In this document: positions 1 to 12,210 of the stretch, piece by piece
Layout of the letters: the number at the start of each line of letters is the position of its first letter
Position numbering within the stretch: position 1 is the first letter of the stretch
Assembly (NCBI GenBank): GCA_030068075.1
Contig: CM057843.1
Span: forward strand, 44,678,365-44,742,364
Reading direction: 5' to 3'
Length of the DNA stretch: 64,000 nt
From: Paguma larvata
Lineage: Eukaryota; Chordata; Mammalia; Carnivora; Viverridae
Notes under the pieces: model-generated
What the model was told of the DNA's origin: nothing
Seen by the model: only the letters and a program-made list of their open reading frames with translations
Database searches by the model: none
Program-made: the position numbers and the translations under genes

Positions 1-2753
<2,753 letters not shown>

Positions 2754-4420
2754 AGGCCCTGGGAGCGGGCCTGCCCCCCTGGGGATCCTGCCCTCTCCCT
2801 GCTGCTCCTCTTCTCCTCATAATCCTTGAGATGATTAATATTTTCCTTTTAGCATCTTGAACTTGGACGTGAAGGGTGTGGGTCCAGATTCATGTAACTG
2901 CCCATCCCCTTGCTTGCCCCCGCATGGCCCTCCCAGGTCTCGGAGTCCGTTCAGGCTTGGCCTCTCAGCATCTGGGGTTGAAGTGGGCAGCCCCTCTGGT
3001 TCCTGGAGCAGAACTGGAGCAGATCCGTGTTCTCAGCTCCGCCAAGAGGAGAGCTGCCGCTGCCACTGCCTCCCCGTCAGCCTCTTCCCCACGTCCCCCC
3101 AGTGCCTGGGTGGTTCCCACAGCTGTCTGTCTGTCTGGGAGACCAGGTACCACAGGCCTTTGGGGACGGTGGGGTCCCCTCCTCTTACCCCCGGCCCTCC
3201 TCCGGGGCACCACTAGGTGGCACTAGACTCTTGCTGTTTGGCTGCCCGCGTTCCAAGGCAGGTCTCATTCTCCCCGTGGGATCTTGAGAGACCCAGCCGC
3301 TGGGATTGTGGAGTGGTCTTACCCTGACTGTTGCCTCAGCCAGACCCCCCCCAAGAGACCTCACTGCGTTCCTTCCCCCTTCGAGGCCAGAACCCCACAG
3401 AGCCCAGGACAGGAAATCTCTCTGGCTCCTCTGCTGCCGATCTGGTTGGGAGCCTGCACATGAGTGTGTAAGGGAGTGTGAACCAGACCGAGTGCATAGG
3501 TGACAGGGTGGTGGGCACGGGCCTGAGGTGGGTGGGATGCTGGGTGGGATGGCGTGCATGAGCATGTGTGGAGAGCGGGGTGGGGTGTGCGTGGTTTTAA
3601 AGTGTGTGCTGCAGGACAGGCGGGTGAGTGTGAGTGCCACGAGTGTACCACACGGTGGGGGGAGGTTGGAGAAATATGGAGTATCAAGTTACCACCAACA
3701 ACGATCTACTGAGCACTAGCTCTGCACAAGGCCCCAGCCAGGCAGAGACCCAGGATATCCTCAGAGTCTGGCTGGGGGTCCCGGTGTCCAGGCTGCATGT
3801 GTGTGTTTTCGTCCATTGCCCCCACATGTCAGCCCTCCAAATCTCGGAGGGCCCACACATAACTCCAGATCACCCTCCACAACCACCCTTTGGGAGGCAG
3901 AGGGAAGAAAGGAAACGGAGATCCTTTGGGCCTCCCCACCTTCTGTCTCCTTGCCTAGGCTTGGTTGGCCTCCCCCTCCCCCAGTGCCCTACGAGCTAGG
4001 CCCCTTTGTCACAGCCTGGACCTTGGGAAGGGGGAAGGGGGCAATATGAGGGAGTAGGGGAGGGCTGTGGCCGGATCTGGTTTCTGGCCTTCCTAGAGAC
4101 AGGCAGGGGCCACGCCGTACCTGCACCCTAGTAAAGGTGACCCCTGCGAGTTGCCCGCAGCCCTGGCATATTCCTGCTCTGCAAGGATAGACTGTGAAGC
4201 TCCAGAAACTTCCCATCGGAAGGCAGACTGTGTGGCTGGAGCAGGAAGTCTGGATTCTTGTGCTTTCCCTGCCTCCTTGTCCCTCCCCAGAGTCGGGGCA
4301 CTCTGCTAGGACTCCAACCTCAGACTTGGGTGACCCGTGTTTCTTTTGATATGGAGAACTATTTTAAGGTAGGAGGGAGGGTAGCAAGGGACTTTCTTAA
4401 TAAACCAATTCGCAGCTTCA
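2754..4420 (+). other. PGAP3: PGAP3 3' untranslated region with AATAAA
   Basis: The sequence runs without splice signals from the PGAP3 stop codon to an AATAAA at 4399-4404, which would place cleavage near 4420. A TG-rich low-complexity patch lies at about 3460-3650. Length (about 1.65 kb) is inferred from the first good poly(A) signal on this strand; no transcript evidence is available here. Confidence 0.7.
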
Positions 4421-4958
4421 CCTGCCCTTGTTCAGCTCATTTGTGTGAGTAGGGTGGGCTTGGAGGGAAGACACCTGGCTGGAGGCAGTAGGCACTTGGG
4501 GGGTGGGGATGGCAGGGACCAGATGTAGAGCCGCAGGGGGGAGGGGGCGGAGGGTCTGGGGGCAGGAACTGGTGCCTGCATTGTAACTCCTTCCCCCTGC
4601 ACTGTCCACTTCAGTCTCTTGATTATCTCCCCACTCCTCCCTTTCTGGCTTGAACTAGGCTCTACTACTGTTACTTAACCTTCCTGAGTTTCACTCGCAA
4701 ACAGGACAACAGAACCTGCCGGATGTGAGGACTGAAGGGACCGAATAGGTGCCTGGCACACAGCAGAAGCTGAATGAGCACCCGCTGACCTTGGCTTTCC
4801 TTAGTTTGGGAAGAATGGTAAAGAAATCTACCTTCATGGAAACTTCTGGAAAAAAAGGGGGGCTAGGGTTGGTGGCTTCCACACCCCCAAAACCCCAGAG
4901 AGAACTCTGGGCCCTTATTTCCCAGAAGAGCCACAGACAAAGCTGACGCTCAGCAGGA
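4421..4958. other. Intergenic space between the converging PGAP3 and PNMT 3' ends
   Basis: About 540 bp separate the PGAP3 poly(A) signal from the PNMT poly(A) signal on the other strand. Apart from a MIR remnant (4650-4786) nothing is recognised. Confidence 0.7.
4650..4786 (+). repeat. MIR fragment
   Basis: TTACTTAACCTTCCTGAGTT, then GTGCCTGGCACACAGCAGAA before GCTGAATGAGC. Confidence 0.65.
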
Positions 4959-4970
4959 GGAATGTGTTTC

Positions 4971-4976
4971 TTTATT
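4971..4976 (-). promoter_or_regulatory. PNMT: PNMT poly(A) signal
   Basis: TTTATT on the plus strand (AATAAA on minus) lies 68 nt past the PNMT stop codon, predicting a very short 3'UTR ending near 4955. This matches the short 3'UTR known for PNMT. Confidence 0.75.
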
Positions 4977-5043
4977 AGGTGCCACGTCAGATAACAAGGA
5001 ATCTGGGTATATGAGAGCCATCAGCACAGGGGGCACCGGGCCA

Positions 5044-6601
5044 TCACACCCCCACCTTCTTCTGGGCCCAGGCGAAGAAGATGCCCTTGACATCGTCTAC
5101 GCCTGTCTGAAGGCAGGCAGGCATGACGTAAGTGCGCAGGTCCCGCACCTCATAGCCGCTGCGAACCAAGGCCGCCGTCACCTCCTCCTTACACACGGGC
5201 ACCACCACCAGCCTGGCCTCCCCAGCCAGGTACCATGACTCCTCTAGGGCCCCGATGAGGAGGAGGTGCCCCCCAGGCTTCAGCAGGGTGGTGATGTGGT
5301 CCAGTGCCCTCTGGAAGCTGGCAAGGTCTGGGCTTACAGCCTCCAGGCAGAAGGCAGAGACCAGGGCGTCGGCAGGCAGTGGCGCCAGGCTCCCAGCACC
5401 CAGGGGGTGGGGCTGGTGCACATCGATGTGCAAGACCCGCTTCACCCTGGCTCGCAGCTGGCGCTCCTTTTCCTGCCAGGGCTCACTGTGCAGGGGCAGA
5501 AGGCAGGGTCAGGACCAGGGCTCAGGGCCGCCCCACATCCAGTCCTCTGTTGCCCCCCCCCCCACCAGCCCCTCCATGGGAAGCTCCCTTACCCCTTGCC
5601 CTCGATGAGGCAGACGTGCTGGCTGTACATGCTCCAGTCGAAGGCCCCGGGCTCCTCCCGAAGCCAGAGCCCCAGCTCCTGGCGGTTCACCTCCAGAAAA
5701 TCTGTCATAGTGATGTCCTCAAAATGGGTGCAGGCGCTGAGCAGCTGGTATATGGTGGGGCCTGAACCAATGTCGATGAGGGTGTGTCCAGACACCTCAC
5801 CTGTGGGGGAGGGGCAGAGGAAGAGGGTCCTGGTGCCAGTCCTGTCCAGGCATCCCCTGCCTCAGTCACTCTCTCCCTTGCCTGCTTCTCCGTCCCTCGC
5901 TCCCTTCTCTCTCTGTGAGTGTATGTCCATCTGGAAGATGCATTAGCTAACCCGGATCTGAGTCCCGGTCCAACATGGACTGACTTGCCTTGGGAAAGGA
6001 ACTTAACCCCTCTGAGATTCAGGTCCCACATCTGCGGAACTGTCCTTACAGTGAGGCTTCAGAGGAGAAATCCTGAGGTGCCTGGCAGTTCCCGCCAGTT
6101 GCCTCTCTTCCCTCCCCAATCTCTGCCTCCATCTCTCTCTCTTCATCTTCATCTGGGGCCCTTTCCTGCATCTCCCACTTCACCTCTCAATTTTGAGCGA
6201 TCCGCGCCCCCCATGCCCTCTCCACAGGTCTCTCTTCTGCTCCCACCCCCAAAGGGATATCGCTTCTCTTCCTCTTCTGTTTTCACTCTTGACTATGTAT
6301 CCGTGCTCCTTGGCCCCCATAGGGCTCTGGCGTATGCCCCTTTAACTCCCTGATGACTTCTTGTCCTCTGGGCCCCAGTTTCCCCGCGCTCACCGGTGGC
6401 GAAGGTCTGTGCCAAGCAGCGCAGCTTCCAAGGCCCGACGCCGTCCGGGCTGCTCAGGTCTCCCCGAGGGGGCGCGTAGTTGTTGCGGAGGTAGGCGCGG
6501 GGCTCGAAGCGCTGGTAGGCGGAGGCGACCGCCGCGCGGCCGGTGTCCGCGCCCGAGTCGCGGGCTGCGCCCGCAGCGGGATTCGGCTCTGCCGCGCTCA
6601 T
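5044..6601 (-). CDS. PNMT: PNMT, phenylethanolamine N-methyltransferase (adrenaline synthesis)
   Basis: Three exons on the minus strand: 6601-6394 (ATG 6601-6599), 5800-5593 and 5485-5044 (stop TGA). They give 208+208+442 nt = 285 aa, against 282 in human. PNMT is a cytosolic S-adenosylmethionine-dependent methyltransferase that turns noradrenaline into adrenaline in chromaffin cells and some brainstem neurons. The SAM-binding loop IDIGSGPT is coded at the start of exon 2. The substrate-site region [20 protein letters not shown] (tyrosine 29 here, equal to human Tyr27) is in exon 1, and GVDDVKG near the C-terminus carries the substrate-contacting aspartate. Two extra residues near the N-terminus and one extra lysine in the terminal AWAQKKVGV explain the longer length. 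The start fits the human start (MS..A.) and the upstream ORF extension is GC-rich 5'UTR. Confidence 0.97.
5935..6075 (+). repeat. MIR fragment in PNMT intron 1
   Basis: TTGGGAAAGGAACTTAACCC and CTCTGAGATTCAGG match the MIR core. Confidence 0.6.
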
Positions 6602-7300
6602 GCTGCTGCCGCCGCCCGCCCTGTCCTCTCGCCTCGCGGCCCCTTTATCTGCCGCCCAAGCCCCGGCCCGACCCTCCTCTGCGGGGGCGGCGGCTGCGCC
6701 AGGAACTGCCCGGGGCTCCGCGCCGCATCTCCCCCACCCCATCCATCTCCCTTAGTGTCCGAACAGCAGACACTCGGGGCGCGTGTGGGGCGGTCCGGAC
6801 ACGTCCGACCCCCACCCCCACCCCGCTCCTTAGCTGCGCCCGCGCCCCGCCACCCGTTGCCTCGCCGGGCCTGGCCCAAGCCAACCAGCTTCCTGCCACC
6901 AAGACCCTTAGATCCCCGCCCCGCCAGGCCCCCGCTCCCCGCCGTCGCTCTCCTCCAGCTCCCCAGCCATCACCCACTTCGCCCGGCACCCCATTCCTTC
7001 TCTTTGGCCAGGGTTCGAATCGGCGCTCTCCCATTGCCCACCTCCCAGCGCTCTCGTCCCAACCCTGGGTGCAGCCCCCTCCGGGCTCTCCTTCCTCCGA
7101 GACACCCCGTCCAACATCCACCCCCTTCCTTGGTTAGGTCTCCCCAGCTCCCCCCTCCCTCCTCCAGCCTGCAAACCCTCGTCCCCCAGCGCCCCCCCCA
7201 CCCCCACTCCGGAAAGGACAGTCCGTTCTGGCCTTCGCCACGGTCGCCGTCGCCCCCGGGGCCCCAGAGCGGAGCGCCACCCCCGCCCGTCCGATGGGAG
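6380..7300. promoter_or_regulatory. PNMT: CpG-rich region over PNMT exon 1 and promoter
   Basis: CG dinucleotides are dense from PNMT exon 1 to about 7.3 kb, with GC and C-rich stretches upstream of the gene. It is likely the PNMT promoter CpG island. Borders are visual. Confidence 0.55.
6602..6700 (-). promoter_or_regulatory. PNMT: PNMT core promoter with TATA-like box
   Basis: On the minus strand AGATAAAGGG occupies 6650-6641, about 40 nt upstream of the start codon, in GC-rich sequence with Sp1-type GGGCGG motifs. This implies a short 5'UTR. The TATA-like call is by position and similarity only. Confidence 0.45.
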
Positions 7301-8409
7301 CAGTGATAGGGGATGTGAGCGGGGCTAATGCACTTAGCCTTCCGAGGAGCGGGGCCTTCTGCGGGCCCTGAAGGCTCTGAGCCGCTTATCTGGAGGCTTC
7401 TGAGGGCAGAAGGCTCGGGACATTCTAGCCACGTCGGGCACGCGGGTCCCTGGTGAGCGCGGAAGGACGCAGGCCTTCTCCAGGCTGCCGGGGTCGCCAG
7501 AGGGTGCCGGCTGGGCCTTCGGTGCGAAGGGACGTGGGGTTGCACCAGTCTGGGGTCTCTGACCCTTCTTCCCCAGCCCAGACTGCATTCCCCTCTCTTG
7601 GGGAGGGGGCCAGGCCAGGCCTGTAGGTCCTGGTTGGCACTCCCCATCAAGATGCCAGGGTCTCCCCTCTTATCTCCCCCAAATGGGAAGTGGAGTCCAT
7701 GAGGCCATCTCCATGGTCTTCCTGGGGTGGACCCCTCTGGGCCAGTCCAGTGCCCCTCTGCCCTGGATAGGCAGCCCCTGTCCAGATGGACCCTAGCCTC
7801 CTCTGTGCCCTCACCTCTGTGCCCTCCCTGGTCCCCACCTTGTCCCAAGAGGAACATGTCTCCTTGTTGGGCCAGATAACCAGGTTGGGACATGAGTCAT
7901 AACAGCTCCAGGGGTCACAGACAAGAACCTGACCCTCTACTCCCCACAACCCACCCTGGGCTCCCTGGGCAGGGTGGGTAGAGTGGCTGACCTGAGCCAA
8001 GGACTGATCCTGTCTGGATTCAGAACTGAGAGGTAGGTCAGCCTTGGGGTCAGTGACCCCATCCACACCCTTAGGTACAGCCAAGGACAGTCCTGGTGCC
8101 AGCCCCCTCCCTATTCTCCATGAGATCATTTAAACTCACCCTGGATGCCAGCTGGCTAGCCGGGCACTGCCCAGTGCCAGGGGACTGGACACAGAGGCCA
8201 GGAACTGCACAGCAGAGCCAGGGCATGGAAGGGGGCCTGGACAGACAGCCACCCTGTTTACAGCTCTGTCCCTGTCTCCCCCGCCCCCACCCCCAAGCAT
8301 GGAGCGTACTCACTAGCTCTGCCATATTTAGCTCAGATGCAAGGCCTATTCCCAGAAGTGAGCATGGGGGGTCACCAATGGGCTGGCCCCCACAAGGAAA
8401 GAGACGAAA
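7301..8409. other. Intergenic region between PNMT promoter and TCAP 3' end
   Basis: No coding exon is recognisable. GATA motifs (TTATCT at 7386 and 7670, AGATAA at 7875) and a near-consensus CArG/MEF2 box CCATATTTAG at 8322-8331 are present. The latter is discussed as a finding. Confidence 0.5.
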
Positions 8410-8430
8410 AGCCTGGAACACGATTGAGCA

Positions 8431-8436
8431 TTTATT
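8431..8436 (-). promoter_or_regulatory. TCAP: TCAP poly(A) signal
   Basis: TTTATT on plus (AATAAA on minus) lies about 450 nt past the TCAP stop codon. The 3'UTR would cover roughly 8884-8412. Confidence 0.75.
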
Positions 8437-8884
8437 GCAGCACTAACAGAGGATGCTGGGGGCCCCACTCTGCCTCTGCCTTCTTCACGTCCCCCTCAAG
8501 CCAGTCTTCTCCGAGCCTCCTTCTCAGAGCATTACAGGTCCCTTTACACCTTTCCTCGTCCCTCGCTGAAGCCGAAGCCTGGACTAGGGTCATTCTTCTC
8601 AAGGACCTCTTGTCCTCACCAGCATCTTTTGTCACTTCTCCTGGGACTGGGGGTACTCGGCTGTGCTGGCCCCCAGCTCTCTACCCTTAGTGCCCACTGT
8701 CTTTGCGCCCCTCCCTTTGGGAACTCAGGGGACCCAGGCATCCTGGCCTCTGGCTCCCTCCTCCCCTAGCCCCCAACTCTGGGCAAACTACAAAGCATCC
8801 ATGGCCAGCAGCTGCCCTCCATGGTCCTAGCCAGGAAGGGCCCAGCCCACGGTGGGCACAGTGGAGCCCGAGTCACCGTCCCTC

Positions 8885-9635
8885 TCAGCCTCTCTGTGCT
8901 TCCTGGGACATGGAGCGAGACAGGGAGCGACGAAGGGTGCCGGGCTTGCTGACAGGCACCACAGGGGGCAGCTGCTTGGTGATCTCGGCCACGTCCTGGC
9001 GCTCCAGACACTGGCCCCCCAGGGCTGTCTCCAGTGCCAGCAGCTCCCGCAGCTGGATGGGGGTGTCCTCGCGCTCCTCCTTGGCGGCACCCATCTTGGC
9101 AGGGGTGAAGATAGGCAGTGGCAGCACCCGCTGGTAGGGCAGCTGGTACTCCTGCAGCCCGCGGCCGAGGATGCCCATACGCATCACCAGCCAGGGGGAA
9201 CGCTGCACCAGCGCCTGGCACTGTCCCTGCTGGTGGTAGGTCTCATGCCGCTGGGTGTCCTCCTCGTGCAGAGAGCAACTGGAGAGGAGAGGGGAGGGGG
9301 GCACCCAGCTCCTGAAATCTGCTACCCTCCAGTCACGACCTGGGTAGGGGGCTCCCTGGGGCTGCCAGGACCTGGGGTGCGGAAGGGGTAACTCCACTCT
9401 CCCCAGTGGGCCCTCTCCTTGTCCCTACCCCCAGAAACTTCTGCAGGGCTTTGTGCTCTGGCCTCTTGAGCCTCAGGAGGGGTGTTGTAGGGGAGAGGAG
9501 GGACTCCCAGCTGGCTGGCACTCACCCCTCCTCAGGCCGTGTGGACAGCGTCAGATCCTTCCATTCAGCCCAGAAGGCTTCTCGCCGCTCACAGTCCTCC
9601 TCGGACACCTGGCAGCTCAGCTCTGCAGTCGCCAT
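8885..9635 (-). CDS. TCAP: TCAP, telethonin (titin cap, sarcomere Z-disc)
   Basis: Two minus-strand exons: 9635-9526 (ATG 9635-9633) and 9278-8885 (stop TGA 8887-8885), 110+394 nt = 167 aa, identical in length to human. Telethonin is a striated-muscle protein that staples the N-terminal Ig domains Z1 and Z2 of two titin molecules at the Z-disc. The N-terminal titin-binding half is seen in MATAELSCQVSEEDCERREA and the beta-strand region ending GLQEYQLPYQRVLPLPIF. The C-terminal RRSLSRSMSQEAQRG retains the serines at 157 and 161 known as kinase sites. The single intron sits after RPEEG, as in human. No disruptive change is seen. Confidence 0.98.
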
Positions 9636-9725
9636 GATCAGTGCTCACTCCCTCAGCTCTGCTCCTCCCAGGCCCTTTAAATAACCCCCTCCTCCACCTC
9701 CTCCAGGGGCTATTTTCAGCCCCTC
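9636..9725 (-). promoter_or_regulatory. TCAP: TCAP muscle promoter: TATA box and MEF2-like site
   Basis: On the minus strand TTATTTAAAG covers 9684-9675, some 40 nt above the start codon and therefore well placed as a TATA box. CTGAAAATAG at 9719-9710 differs from a MEF2 consensus by one base. Function is inferred from position and the known muscle-specific expression of TCAP. Confidence 0.55.
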
Positions 9726-10429
9726 TGGCGTCAGATGCTATAAGCAGAGCCAAGGCTCACTGATGGGGGACTCTGGGCCCAGGGTGGGGGTTGGGGTACC
9801 TGGATTCCAGCTGCCCCCGCCCTCCCCCTCTCCCCCGGGTCAGCAGTCAGCTTCCAAAGAGATCAAGATGCTCCATTGGGGGCAGAAGTCCTCAGAGTGA
9901 CACCTCCAGGTGTCTGACACTCCTTTGACACTGTCTGAGACCAGGCACATGCCCAGCCTCGTGCCACCTTGGCACTTGCCCTCTGCCCCACCCCTTTCCT
10001 CTCGCCCAGGGAAGACAGCGGCCGTTCTGTAAACAGAGCAGGAAAAGGCAGGAATCGAGGCCCATTCTGGGCTCTGTACCGGGCCAATGGGTCCCACCCC
10101 CACTCCTCTCCTCTGCCTGGGATCAAGGGCATAGCCCCTGGCCACGCCCCTTGACAGGAAGAGACAGTGCAACCACGTCCTCAGGTGTCTGCACCCAGAG
10201 CCCTGGTCCTCGACTGCCGCCACCCCACTGGCAGGAAATTACTTGGTTAATTCCAGACCTGGGACCCTGGGCATGAGCCTTTGCCAGATGTTTTCCTTTC
10301 TCGTGGCCAGTGATCAAAAAAGTGGTTTTCCAAGCCAGGCCAGTCAGGTCGGAAAGAGCAGATGTGGGTGGTGGCCCCCAGCTCTATCACCAACACCCCC
10401 AGGCAGGCGAGATGGGAACTCAGGGGCTC

Positions 10430-10560
10430 TGATGAGCGGTACAGTCAGATCTGGCTCTAACTCCGACTCAGCCATAAACAGGCTTTGTGACCATGGGGCA
10501 GTCCCGGCCCCTCCCTGGGCCTCATTCTCTGGTCACGACGGCCTGACCAGCTCTATTTTG
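10430..10560 (+). repeat. MIR fragment
   Basis: TCTGGCTCTAACTCCGACTC, TTTGTGACCATGGGGCAGTC and GGGCCTCATTCTCTGG. Confidence 0.55.
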
Positions 10561-10864
10561 CCATCTGGGAGGGGTCTGGCTCTCATTCAAGGGGAGCAGG
10601 ATGGCTTCTGGGGAAGCCCAGCACCCAAGGGAAGCAACTCATGGTACAGGAAGCGGACACATGGGGCACCGGGCACGGGGGTTGGTGGGAGGAATGCGGG
10701 CATCACTGAGTGGACACAGCAAAGGGCACGAAGAGGCCGCACAGCAGCGGAGGGCCTTGCAGGAATAGCACAGCAGCCAGCAGCTGGAGAGGCCCGTGGG
10801 CACCCACCTGGGGCAGAACTGCACACTCCTGATTACTGAAGCGCTAAGCCTAAGTCCTGTTTTC

Positions 10865-11000
10865 TTCTAATTTTAAGACAGCCCGATGACCTAATGAGTC
10901 TCATTTTTACAAAGCAGGAAATGGAGGCTCAGAGAGGTAGATTTGCCCAGGGTCACACACCTAACAAGGCCCAAGATAGTACCCTTCTGGCTCTATGCTA
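10865..11000 (-). repeat. MIR fragment, reverse
   Basis: GGAAATGGAGGCTCAGAGAG and TTTGCCCAGGGTCACACACC are reverse MIR core. Confidence 0.7.
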
Positions 11001-11559
11001 GTTGCCCTGTGGGAAGCCTGTGGGCAGGGAGGCAGGAAGGAGGGCAGGCGTGGCAGTGGCCCCTGCAAGGCCCCGGCCCTCACCCGTGAGCTGACTCTAT
11101 GCTGCCCCTAGTGAGTGTGCTGGGGCGGAGAGGGTAGGTGAGTGCAGCCAGAGAGACAGAGACCCCAGAGGGGCCTTGTTGACCCAGGAGCACAGGCCCC
11201 ACCCCAGGTCGGCTGTGGGACCCCCAGGACAGTTGAGGCTGCTGTGGGCGCAGGCGCTGCTGGGTCTCTCCCACCTCCCCCAGATCCTAGGCAAGAGACC
11301 TGCCCCAGACTTTCCCTCCCCACAGGGGGCCCCTGACTGGGGGAGGGGGCATTTTTCTCTGACCAATCATCTGTCCAGCTGGACTGTCAGGAAAGTGGAG
11401 GTGTTCAGAAACTGGGTCCCCAGTGGCTCCGCCCTCCCCCTGGCTCTGGAAGGGTGTGAGAGGGTACACGGAGTGTGCGGCCTGCTCCTTCCCCACGCCC
11501 GCAGTGCCGCACTCCTCTTCCCTCCAGAGGCCAGGCAGGAGGGGCTGCTTTTTCTTTTC

Positions 11560-12210
11560 TTTTGAGTTTGTTTTTAATAATTGGCTCAAATTACAAAGGT
11601 CCCCAAGGAACCCTGGGGGAGGGAGAGAAACTGGGAGTGGCAGAGGTTTGCTGCCAGCACCCACATCCCTACCTGCCACCCACTCCCCAACAAGTGCATA
11701 TGTGGAAAAAGGTCCCAGACCCTTTAAATAATCCTAAAAATCCATGGTGAGAAAGCAGGCAGATGAGGGGGCTCCTGCACCTTACCTCAGGCGCCGCGGC
11801 CGCCCTGACCTCTGTCCTGCTCGGGGCCGTGGCCCTCCCCCACCAAGTCCGAGGCTCCCACTCCAGATCCTGCCCCTGGCTAGGTAGGGGGCAGCAGATC
11901 TCTTCCTCCAGGAGGCAGGGACAGTCACTGTGTAAACATCAGCAGGACAGACCCCACTCGCCTCAGCAGCAGGGCCCCGGAGTCCAGACGCTTGACCTCA
12001 CAACCTGCTCACAGCCACGGCCCCCAGGCACAGCACAGCGTGGTGGAGGGCGATAGCTTGGGGCCAAGGCGCTGCCATAGGAGGAAACCTCTTCTCCCCA
12101 CTGCTCGAGGCCAGGTCCTCTGTGGGCAGCGGGAAGCTCCACTGGCCCCTCTCTGGCTCTGAAGGCTGTGGTGACAGGACCCTGGCCTGCAGGGTGGCGA
12201 GGGGGCATGG
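11560..12210 (-). other. STARD3: STARD3 3' untranslated region
   Basis: Downstream of the STARD3 stop codon the first plausible poly(A) signal on the minus strand is ATTAAA (plus TTTAAT, 11573-11578), inside a T-rich then AT-rich stretch. That gives a 3'UTR of about 0.65 kb. Confidence 0.55.

Larger units (their letters stand above)
9726..11559. other. Intergenic region between TCAP promoter and STARD3 3' end
   Basis: No exon is recognisable. It holds two MIR remnants, a CAGCTG E-box at about 9808 and a palindromic GACACCTCCAGGTGTC at 9898-9913 that may belong to TCAP upstream control. Confidence 0.55.

Noticed and set aside
6970..7893. 307-codon minus-strand frame upstream of PNMT
   Set aside because: GC-rich intergenic sequence; no similarity to any protein I know and no splice partners.
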